Shown here piece after piece: positions 45,994 through 55,600 of a stretch of DNA of 64,000 nt. The stretch is from the NCBI GenBank assembly GCA_963969595.1, contig OZ018418.1, positions 6,391,001 through 6,455,000 of the forward strand, given 5' to 3'. The stretch comes from Neckera pumila (lineage: Eukaryota; Streptophyta; Bryopsida; Hypnales; Neckeraceae). The notes beneath the pieces were generated by a model. The model was not told where the DNA came from and searched no databases. It saw only the letters and a program-made list of their open reading frames with translations. The translations under genes were made by a program, and so were the position numbers. Position 1 is the stretch's first letter; the number at the start of each line of letters is the position of its first letter.

Positions 45994-47199
45994 CAGACAT
46001 CTGACTCCTCTTCCTGTTGGTCGAGCAGATGTGTTCAGTGGATCATTTTGATGTTGAAAACATGGATTTCAGCAACAAGTATATGAACTTGGTCTTGGCC
46101 TCCAATAATATAGACAAGAACAATTTCCTTGACACTAGCTACTTCGTCGACAAGGAGGAGCACCTCAAAAAGGCTCTATAGAAGCATCATCCTCAAAGAA
46201 GGGAAAGGAGGTAGTCAAGGAGGAGGAGGAGGAGGAGGAGGAGGAAGAAGAAAAGCAAGAAGAAGAGCAGGAAGATGATATCATAGTTTTGGAGGAGGAG
46301 GGGGTGACAAGGAGAACCGGCTAGTTTCGAGAAGTGAACAGGATTCCCTTGAGGTGGTCAATCCTCCCAATCCAACCCACCTATTCGTCGGGGGTCTTTG
46401 GCCTCGACTGGGGACTTGCAGATCGTGACTCCAATCTCCAAGAAGCGCAATCCTTGGAAGAGGGCCAAGGAGGACTCTCCGGAGAAGGAGTCAGAGGTGT
46501 CCCAATTGGTAAGGATACTTATGGAGGAACGTGACCACAAGAAGAGGCAGCTTGTGGAGGACAAAGAGGACATGAAGATTTTGATGGTGCAGGTAGCACA
46601 AGCGATCTTCTCCAAAATACATTCTCAGAACTCCGCGCCGCTCCAGATGAGAATGCCAGAGATCTCTCCCAGCCAGCAGCTTCTCTTGGACGAACGACCA
46701 CATGGGTCAGGAGATAGTGTAAAACAGGTTCCTCAGGGGTCCGCAAACCTGTTGCAGACAGCAACAACTTTGCAAGGAACTCCTGACACTGAAACGTCAG
46801 ACTCTGCTCCTGAGGTCCTAAAAGCAACGGTCGAGTTGACACAGGAGGAGAGGTTGGTCGAGGCTACCCAAGAAAATCTGGTCGGCCCGACTCAGGATGA
46901 GAGTGCGGCCGACCAAGATCAATCCCAGGACTTCATGATTGAGGAACCTGCAAGTTGTTCTCGGTGACCTCTCTTGCCCACATTTCAACCCGAGTTGAAC
47001 CTGCTTCCCGATTTTTGTCTGTTCCATGAATTTGCTGTGCAATTATAGCTAGATAGGTGGTCGAGAAATCGGGAGTTTTTCTTAATAATGTGTACAATAT
47101 ATAAATTTTTTTTCTTAATGAGATTCGGTAATAAACTTTTTTCCTTACAAAGTATTTCTTGTGTAAACTTATACAGCCGCAGGCCCAATCATTGTCCAC

Positions 47200-47565
47200 A
47201 ATGCTCTCCCCCAGACCTCCTCTGCTGCATTCTAGTCTGCTCCTGAGTCTTGTCCGGATTGTGTCTACAATGAGTCATTATGCCCTCATAATGATTTGTT
47301 GTTAGACTTCGATGCAGTCCATCCTTCTTCGCCTGGTTTGGAAGTGGCTATGGATGGTGTTTCTGAGGCTACAAAGGAGATCGTCGATGAAGATATTCCT
47401 GACAAGGCACTTCTAGATTTGGACATCCCTGCTTCTGAGACGTTGGTTGACGTGCGCTCTGATTCTCACATAGCGGTTGACACGGATCCCATAAGTACTC
47501 ATACATTTTTAATTTGTAATGGTGCCTCAGTTCCTTGGAGTTTTCCTCTTTCACAGTGCAATTAG
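47200..47565 (+). pseudogene. Acidic open segment between G2 and the HAD-like exon
   Basis: About 110 open codons (DLLLDFDAVHPSSPGLEVAMDG..., then EIVDEDIPDKALLDLDIPASE), Asp/Glu-rich and without recognised domain. A donor-like TTTGTAATG follows. It probably is an exon of the same gene as G2 or the HAD-like protein. Confidence 0.35.
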
Positions 47566-47734
47566 TTTTTCTTTCATTCTTTTTTTTGGAACTCAAAATG
47601 TGCTGGACAGTGCAGTGGTTTAACTATCTGCACATTTTGCTGTAATTCTTGAGCAGGTGAGCAGTGAGGCATGCGTTTCAAGAAGTGAGGCGGAGGACCA
47701 AGTCCTCCCCCCATTCACGTACGGGGTGACTCAA

Positions 47735-48555
47735 AATGGCTTCATGTTGTCCTGGATTTGAATGGGGTTCTATGCGTTTGTGAGGATAAGAGGTATCATA
47801 TGAGGGAAGGAAGATACACCAAACCCGATGAAGTTTTTCCAGACTTAGAAACATTCATCTATGGGGTCAAGAAAATCACAATTCAGCCCCACTGCCTTAC
47901 TGTTCTCCGGGAGTTGTCAAAGGTCGCAAACTTGTCCGTGTGGAGCTCTATGAAGAGGTCCACAGCCATGTAGGTGTGCGATTATCTCTTCAAAGGCTTA
48001 GATCCGTCGTTACATGTCTTCGGACAAGAGCAATGCGACGTGTTGAAGTGCAAGACCAGATATGGGAAGATAGGCAACTACAAGGTTAAGGGGACGAACA
48101 AGGACTTGTTCCTGAAACCACTGGAGAAGTTGTTCCAAATTAGCAACTCAATGTTCTCGACGGAGAATATAGTCATAGTAGACAACAGTCTTGCAAAGCA
48201 CGTAGTTAATCATCCAAAGAATGTGATCCTCTTTGAACCATGGTCACATGTGGGTGATAGAACGACGGATGGGATCCTCATAGATCATCTTTTGCCCTAT
48301 ATCCATCGCTTGCACTTAGACAGGCCCTTGGATTTGTACCCCTTTCGGAGAGATAATTTTTTTGGGTGCTTGCACCTCTTTAACGAAGAAGACACAACCA
48401 AGTATAGAGAGCTCATGGATGCTGTCAAGTACTCTAATACCATATTCTCTGAGTGGAATGTGAGGAATCTCAATCATACATCAATCTTTGAAGAATCTCA
48501 GAGAGTCCAGCACAGGAAGGTGGAAGTAGAGAAATTCTGTATGTTGTTCTATTAG
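47735..48555 (+). pseudogene. FCP1-like HAD-family phosphatase domain (DLNGVL type), one in-frame TAG
   Basis: The exon reads HVVLDLNGVLCVCEDKR (motif I), LREL...NLSVWSSMKR (motif II, S in WSS), KDLFLKPLEKLF (motif III Lys), then ENIVIVDNSLAKHVVNHPKN (motif IV VDNS). After this comes the FEPW..VGDRTTDGILIDHLLPYIHRL tail typical of FCP1/TIM50-like domains. The TAG at 47971 splits it. The second motif-I acidic residue is Asn (DLN rather than DxD), as in the plant DLNGLL-type members that I recall. Hydrolase activity is therefore doubtful even before the stop. An acceptor-like GAGCAG lies at 47655. Downstream exon candidates continue to about 49280. Position suggests it is the C-terminal part of G2, which I cannot prove. 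Confidence 0.65.
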
Positions 48556-48659
48556 GAGTCAGAGTCACAATGACGGGGACTATGGTATAACTTTGTATTG
48601 GATTGCCTGCATGTAATATTTGTGTCTAAACAAATGTTGTTTTAACAACAGTTTCTAAT

Positions 48660-49281
48660 TTGTGTCTCCAGGCTTCTTTGCGTGCTACTTTGGTACCTCC
48701 AATTGATTCCCACAGCAAGTGTGCTGCTTCTGCTGATTCCTTCTCTGATTATGGACATTTCGTCATATTGCAAGGCGGATGTGGACACATCATGTTGCCC
48801 GTGGCCATTGCACAATCGACAATGGATTTCTCAACAAAGCTTGTCAATGACGGGGTTGTCAACAGTCCTCCAAATGGAGGAAAGCGGCCTCAAGCAGTGT
48901 AGTCGCCTTCTCCACTCAAACGGCGTCCTGGATGGACTTCACCCCACCATTGCTCGGAGATGAATGTTGTCATTCCAAAAAAGCTGTACAAGGAAGGAAT
49001 AAACGTGGTGCTTGCCCATGAAGTAAAGGTTTTGCTCTTTGGAGTTAGAAATGCAACCTGTGTTCTACAAATATCTGCCATATGTCTTGGAATCTCACTA
49101 TAAAGTTGGATTTCATTTGTCCGTGCAGGGTGATGTCATATTGCAGAAGTCCATTGCCATACGCGCCAATAGTTTGAGTGAACTGCCTCCTCCTAATTAT
49201 AATTACAAAGAGTGGCCTTCGACATCTAACACCGCCCGCCGTATTTTGCCAAAGTTCAATTTCCTAGAAAATTCACAATAG
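48660..49281 (+). pseudogene. Possible further exons downstream of the HAD-like segment
   Basis: Open pieces are 48660-48899 (80 codons, VPPIDSHSKCAASADSFSDY), a frame at 48960-49090 (NVVIPKKLYKEGINVVLAHE) and 49039-49281 (NSLSELPPPNYNYKEWPST). The frames differ and need splicing or shifts. No domain is recognised. Confidence 0.3.
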
Positions 49282-49627
49282 CAGTGCAAGTCACATGATG
49301 TTAACCCTATTTCGATTCACTCGGGTCGTTGTCTGTGGGATGCTTGGGAGGAGAGATCCTTGAAGAAGCAATGATTGGAGTTTGCAAGCTAGAGATCGTC
49401 AAAAAATACTGGATACAATCGAGGGCCTAAGTTATTGACAACATTGAAAAAATTGAAGAGTAGGACACACTCATAGCTGTCATAGGTTCGATAGGGTAGT
49501 TCACCTGAAGAGAATGTAAATATTGAAATGTTTTAGAACATTACCAAACTTTGAAAACCATATTCATTGAAATGGATATTAGAAGAATGTAATCCACAAA
49601 AAGATGGCGGCACCAATGTGTTTGAAC

Positions 49628-49840
49628 CACTTTAGTTAGCAGCAGAGACAAACTCAGGGAAGGAAAGAGCAAAGAATTTGTAGAACCAAACTCTTCCACC
49701 ACATTTGAGAAGGATTCTCATAGGCTGCACTTTTTATAGTGTAGTGTGAAAGAATTCATCTCAAGGGAGATGGTAGAGTTTGGTTCTATGATTTCCGTGC
49801 TTTTCCTTTCCTAAATTTGTCTTTATTGTTGGCTGAAGCG
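49628..49840. mobile_element. Foldback (inverted-repeat) element
   Basis: Left arm AGACAAACTCAGGGAAGGAAAG...TAGAACCAAACTCT (49644-49693) is the imperfect complement of the right arm AGAGTTTGGTTCTA...CTTTCCTAAATTTGTCTTT (49774-49824). A ~75-bp loop lies between. Non-coding. Confidence 0.65.
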
Positions 49841-50309
49841 TTATTGCTGTCGTGCTAACTAGTGGAGTACATGATTTTTTGAATTTGTGTTGGACACATT
49901 ACCATTCCTATAGACTTCTATGATGATGGCTCTAGTACAGACTCCAAAAAGAATGTACTTCACTACAAGGATAGCGACAGCTCGTGACGTCATTTACTTA
50001 TACAAAAATAACATTGCATAGTGATTGTACTTTATAGATGAAATATATATACATTTATTAAATACTTTCAATAAATTGCAATGTAATTTGTAATTACTAC
50101 GTGATATTGGTCAATTTTGCTACTATATACGTGCTTCATGTGTCATTGCAATGCCTATTTTGAATCTATAGAGAAAAATTTCACTTCAATTAATGATTTC
50201 TAGTGCTTCTTAAACTTCTCATTTCTCTGAAAAACTCCCATTTTAATGAATATGATGTTCCAAGTTTAGTGTGTATCTTGTGTTTTCTCTAAGTGAAACT
50301 TCAGTCACT

Positions 50310-50770
50310 TTATTCTATTAAAGGGTAGGGTTTACATTCCCTTCCTAAAACCAAAAAACGGACCCCTCTGTTATAGAGGTTAAACAGTTTCACTAGTTAC
50401 TTTGCTTACTAAATCTGAATCTCGGAAAGGTATAGGATCATGACACTCCTTCTAGTTCTGCATTTAGTTAAGTAGGACACTAAATTACAGCTACTATTGG
50501 AAAGAATGCATAGCTGTTCTAAGTGGTCTAGAGTATGGTTATTGGTATGAGTTGAGAGAGAAGGTTTAGGGAATACGGATGAGGAAGTACAGTTCCTAAT
50601 TATCAGTTCCGGATTCTTTTACCTTGGGTTTGGTTTTCCGTATTTCGATTCCAATAATTTTGAGGAAACTCTAAGTTAAAATCCTTTGGGAACAATACAC
50701 GAGTCATCTTGAGTGTTTTACACTAATTTAACACCTAAAGGTAGGATTTGTGCTTTCTTGTGCTACAACA
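50310..50770 (+). mobile_element. 3' fragment of a TGT...ACA family element
   Basis: It ends TTCTTGTGCTACAACA, like the 3' end of element A (CCTTGTGCTGCGACA) and D (GCGTACAACA). It carries GACCCCTCTGTTATAGAGGT (hairpin-like) about 400 bp upstream and a CCGGATTC segment. The 5' part and gene are missing. Assignment rests on the terminus and partial similarity. Confidence 0.4.
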
Positions 50771-51057
50771 CCGTTGTTGACTGAAGTGCTTTAAAGACAT
50801 TGTTTCCATCATCTTTCTATGGATCCCATACTTTATTCTATCTAATAGTATAAAAACTACGCTATCATTTTTGAAATACTATATGAGTCCTACTGCTATT
50901 TGCTATTTGCAATTAGATTTTGGTTCTTTGCTACATAATAGCAAAACAATAAGAATCCAAAATTCTAAATCACTCAATAGTTTTTGAGTGATACATCAAA
51001 ATTCTATACCATTGAAATGTAGGGAATATAATGTCCTCCATAGTCTTAATCTATGCA

Positions 51058-52197
51058 CTATGAGTGCGACCTACTCTTCAACATCTCCATTGTCTTCATT
51101 AACTCTGGCCCTCGACAATATCTAGTACTACCACTAGACCTTGGGAGAGCAATTCTTGCCGCTGTTTCTTCAAGGATGTCTGCTACAAGCGTCCCATGGA
51201 CAATGGCTGCAATGAAGCGCAGGCAATCCATCATAGGTTTTGCATTGCCATTTGGTGAGGCCCAATGAAGACGGATGAGGCTGAGGAGGCAACATGCCAT
51301 TATATGTAGTAGACCGTTCTTCATATTTTCCTGGCTTTACATCCTTATAGCTGTTGCCGCTAATGGCAAGAGATGTAGGCACCATGTCTTCCACCTTCAC
51401 CATGCCACAGTACTGCACCAGGCTGCCGACCGCCCACTTGCCCGCCCTTCTTCTTGTGGTATAGTCTTTCTTTGTGCCATCCCATTTTGGCTTTCCTTGC
51501 ACAATGCTCCCGTTCAGCATCTTCAGGAACTTTGCTTTTGAAAACCTGTCCATTCCGTTCACGTAAACCTCCTCCTTCCCCTCTTGTACTGTGAAGTCTC
51601 TGAGGCACCTCAAGAAAGCGCTGTCAAGAATTTCAATTGCACTATGCAAATGATAGAGAACATGTGCAATTACTTCTGCTTTCACTTGCATGAATTGCAT
51701 CCGTCATCGCTTATGCACTCACTGTGCAGTAGAAATTGGATTTGCAGTTCACAGAGAGCAGAGCATTGTGACAACTTCTGCGTGCCTCTGAAAAACATAT
51801 GACACGTCTCCACTTTGTGACATACCTCAGGTGGATCCTGGAAGTTGCCATCCGAATCGGACTGCACCGGTGAATCCCTGTGCTGTGCCTGTATCCGCTT
51901 TCCCTTCTCTTTCGTGTCTCTTTCTCTCACAGAATCTGTTGCTTCTGACCACACGTTGCCAGCTTTGTTCTCGCCTTCTTCACCAACGCTCTTTCCTAAC
52001 TGGTCCTCCGGTACTTTGTTGGATGCAGAATGCCACTGACACATGTCGGGGGACTTCAATTCTACTTTCTGAATAACCACTGGCACTTCTGCAATAGGAG
52101 TGGCGTTCTTGCCAAAAGACACTCTTGATTTTTTTCCTGAACAAGAAAAAAACATGCAAATGAAATGCCTAAGAATGTTCCACTGAACTACTGGCAA
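51058..52197 (-). pseudogene. Unrecognised decayed gene in three frames
   Basis: On the minus strand, 52197-51682 (MPVVQWNILRHF..., then a hydrophilic Glu/Lys-rich stretch) passes by a frameshift near 51700 to KAEVIAHVLYHLHSAIEILD and YVNGMDRFSKAKFLKMLNGS. It shifts again near 51330 to LIRLHWASPNGNAKP and MMDCLRFIAAIVHGTLVADI, ending at 51058. The continuous coding look across frames suggests one gene broken by indels. No family recognised. Confidence 0.45.
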
Positions 52198-52199
52198 CG

Positions 52200-52914
52200 T
52201 TCATGGGTAAGGAAAACTAGATTGATTGAAAGTGTCTTCCACCTTCTATAGATTTCTGAAACACTTAGTAAATGACCTCCAAGTTTGTCGACCACGACCT
52301 CAGCGCACACTGAAATCCGAGACCTACGTTTCTTTGTAGTCTTCACCTACATTATGCTCACCTGTTAGAAGATTTTAAACATGCGCTCTGTTACAGTTAT
52401 TCCTGATGCCTATCATTCACTATCCTAGCATTGAATGCAAACAATATCCACCAAAAATTCTAATTTTTCTCTGAAGTAAAGAAGACATATACTTTCATCT
52501 TTGAAAAATAAATATAGAATTTTTCATACATATCCAGTTGCATAATGGTAGCAAATTGAGTGATGGACAGTGAGGTTTGAAATCAATGGTCATGGGTCCA
52601 TCATTTAGGGGTTAAAATTCCATAAGCTAGCACCCTTGAAGCCTCTCTCAGCACCAAAAGGCCTTTTGTTGGTGAAGAGTCATGGAACTTTTACAAACAT
52701 TAATCAACAACTAACAAAGTTTGACTAGATTTATTTTTAATTTTACTTGTCGAATATCATTAGTCCAGTGACCATCTACCATCAATAAAAAGTTCTGATG
52801 GCAATGTGAAAGACTTGCCACATTGACATTAAATGAGAAGGAAGGGTGGACAGGTTGTTATTACAAAGAAATCAATTGTCCATCATGACTCTTCAAAGAG
52901 TATCACAAAACTTG
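52200..52914. other. Non-coding stretch, no feature
   Basis: AT-rich and unique-looking. Nothing recognised. Confidence 0.4.
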
Positions 52915-53367
52915 AAGTTGAGATCTTGGCCACTCATTGTCAAAACGTAGAAATTGTATTAAAAGTCAAATTTTAGACCTCATTTAGGCATAGTAGAATA
53001 ACATTTTTCCAAAAACCTTGAACAAAAATAAGATGTATAATCAAGAAAAGTTTTACCTCCGTAAATCCAATTGAGGTTTTGAGACTTCAATAAAAAGTTA
53101 TGGACAAATTTCAGATAGGGTCTCTAAAAATGTCCAAAAAAATGTCCCTTCCGACCCCTCTCTGAAATTTCTCTACAACTTTTAGTTGGAGTTTCAAAAC
53201 CTCAAACCAATTTTTGGAGATGAAATTTAGCCTTGAATCTCCACATGAACTTAGTTCCAAGTTTTTTGAGAATAGATATTCTACTATGCGTAAATGAGGT
53301 TTGAAATTTGACTTTTAACACAATTCCTGCATTTGACTAAACTATGAGCGGTTGAACTCCTATTGTT
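52915..53367. mobile_element. Foldback element with ~215-bp inverted arms
   Basis: TTAAAAGTCAAATTTTAGACC and TCATTTAGGCATAGTAGAA on the left (about 52960-53005) match the complement of TTCTACTATGCGTAAATGA and TTGACTTTTAACACAATTCC on the right (53280-53330). The similarity continues inward to ATTTCAGATAGGG / CTCTCTGAAATTT near 53105-53170. The centre is only about 15-40 bp. No gene. Confidence 0.75.
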
Positions 53368-53589
53368 CCTAGTTTACATATCGCACATGAATTGTCTCCC
53401 CTACTACTACCCTACTAGTATAAACAGCTCTAATTCTCATCATCATCCACAAAATACTAAGTAAGTCACTTCTAAAGCTTTGTACCCTAACAACTAGCTT
53501 TAAAACCCAATACCCATGGCTTACAATTACATCATTTTTAAAATTTTCCAATTAAACAAATGAAGTCACTTTAAATCACATAAAAATAG

Positions 53590-54440
53590 GAAATGTGGAT
53601 GAAGTAGTGCCTTGTAAACTCCCTCTTGCAAGAGGGAGTTTTTAGGGCACTACCTCATGCACATTTTCTCTTAAAATTCATACTTTTTAGAAGTCCTATT
53701 TTTTCTTAAAAACATGTTAAAATAAATTTGCATGAAGTAATGCTTTGCAAATTAAACCCCTCTCATCACCGAGAGGGGGTTTGGAAGGCACTATCTCATG
53801 CACATTTTCTTCTTAAAATTCAAACTTTTTAGAAATTCTTAGTTTTTTTTTAAAACATGTTAAAATAAAGATGCATGAGTTAGTGCCCTACAAACCCCTT
53901 CTTGGTACTGAGAGGGGCTCTAGAGGGCACTACCTCATGCAGATTTTCTATTTATAATTTGTACTCTTAAGAAATTCTAGTTTTTTCCTTAAACATGTTA
54001 AGAGACACATGCATGAGGTTGTGCCTTCCAAATCCTGTCTTAATGCTGAGAAGAGGTTTGGAGGGCACTACTTCATGCATTTTTTTCTTAAGTGTTTTTT
54101 TAAGAGATTTGAATTTCTAAGGGATTTTTGCAAGGCACTATCTTCTGCATATTTTTTTAAATGTTTTTTTAAGAACTTAGAAGTTCTAAAATTCAAATTT
54201 ATTAAAATGTGCATGAGGTAGTGCCTTCCAATCCCCCTTTTGGTACCAAGAGAGGATTTAAAGGTCACCACCTCATGCAATATTTTATTTTTAACTCTTT
54301 TGGAAAATGAATCTAGTCAACTATATTAGTTGTTGATTATTGTTTGTGAAAGTTGCATGAGGTAGTGCCTTCCAAACCTCGTCTTGTCACTGAGAAGGGG
54401 TTTGGAGGGCACAATCTTATGCTTATTTTTTTCAAAAATT
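53590..54440. repeat. Tandem hairpin repeats of ~130-150 bp, about 6 units
   Basis: Each unit contains an inverted repeat: GCATGAGGTAGTGCCTTCC with AACCCC, then a 14-nt TCTTGGTACCGAGA-type centre, then GGGGTTTGGAGGGCACTACC. Occurrences are near 53600, 53731, 53873, 54010, 54211 and 54356. Spacers hold TTTTTCTTAAAAACATG-like DNA. Confidence 0.85.
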
Positions 54441-54559
54441 CTAACTCCAAATAAATGAATCTAGTCAAACTTCACCCTTGCATTCATTCAATCAATTAGT
54501 CTAGCCCTTATTGCACTTAAAACTTTTTTTCTTTTTAAAAAATCAAACGAGATGTTCAA

Positions 54560-55600
54560 CGTGATATTATAAGGCAAACATGAGTGCTCATTCTCTCACA
54601 AGAAGCTCAAATATACCAAACAAGAATAAAAAACAATGGGAAGGGAGTTAATCACCCCTCCATGTTTTTAGTTTTGGTCAAGAGGTCACCCCGTTGGAGA
54701 CCCCTCTTGATACTAAGAGGCCCCTTGGGGGGTCCTTGGCCTTGCATTCACTCAACCAGTTGGTCTGGCCCTCGAGGTAGTTGGCTTTTTTTCCTTAAAA
54801 AAATCAAGCAAGATGTTCAATGTGATATTATAAATTAAACACAAGTGCTCATTTTCTCACAAGAAGCTCATATATATCAAACAAGAATAAAAAAGAATTA
54901 GGGAGGGAGTTAATCACCCCTGCCACCCCCTTCATGTTTTCAATTTTGGTTAAGAGGTCACCCCTTTGGAGACCACTCTCGGTACTGCGAGGTCCCTTGA
55001 GGGATCTTGGGCCTTGCATTCATCCAACCAGCTGGTCTGGACCTCGCGGCAGTTGAAGTTCAAAAAAAGAAAAAATCAAGTGGAATGCGCAACGTGATAT
55101 CATAAAACAAACACAAGTGCTCATTCTCTCACAAGAAGCTCAAATATACCAAACAAGAATTAAAAAAATGGGGAGGGAGTTATTCACCCCCCCTCCTTCA
55201 TATTTTCAATTTTGGACAAGAGGTCACCTTTTTAGGGACCCCTCTTAGTACCAAGAGGCCCCTTGGGAGGTCTGTGGCCTTACATTCACTCAACCAGATG
55301 GTTAGGCCCTCGCGGCACTTGAAATTTTTTTCTTCTTAAAAAAATCAAGTAAGATGCTCAACATAATATTATATAACAAACAAGAGTGCTTATTCTTTCA
55401 CAAGAAGCTCAAATATACCAAACAAGAATATAAAAAAATGGGGAGGGAGTTAATTATCCATCCTTCATATTTTTAGTTTTGGTCAAGAGGTCATCCTTTT
55501 GGGGACCCTTCTCGGTACCAAGAGGCCCCATGGAGGATCCTAGGCCTTGCATTCACTCAACCAGCTAGTCCGACGTTTGCGGCAGTTGAAATTTTTTTTG
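54560..55600. repeat. ~268-bp tandem repeat array, four units
   Basis: TCTCACAAGAAGCTCAAATA recurs at about 54594, 54857, 55127 and 55398. Units share GGGAGGGAGTTAATCACCCC, AAGAGGTCACCCC, GAGGCCCCTTGG and CAACCAGCTGGTCTGG. Confidence 0.9.

Larger units (their letters stand above)
42896..46968 (+). pseudogene. G2: decayed multi-exon gene, second copy of G1
   Basis: Exons are about 42896-44342 (donor GGTAAGTT), 44486-45831 (acceptor TTGTTCAG; donor GGTGAGTC) and 46027-46960 (acceptor GAGCAG). Readable stretches: WSVIITPALWHLSFVTKYKK, LMLRLNNVIKVFNHNQRMIK, the open 43385-43996 segment (Ala/Lys/Glu-rich helix, then GTLKKFTIPIKLLE), KKWAV at the first donor, and TTQELFPFAAEFFKVF. Further on are AEYRPALVEHLEDLL and an Asp/Glu-rich low-complexity run near 46220-46300. 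The last exon has the open frame 46398-46967 (DLQIVTPISKKRNPW). Interrupting codons are mostly TAG, plus frameshifts. The protein is not recognised. It aligns with G1 over two exons and one shared intron, and may join the HAD-like segment downstream. Confidence 0.55.

Noticed and set aside
43385..48555. Alternative genetic code with UAG as Gln
   Set aside because: Frameshifts, TAA and TGA also interrupt these genes, and telomere type and satellites point to a land plant, so decay is simpler.
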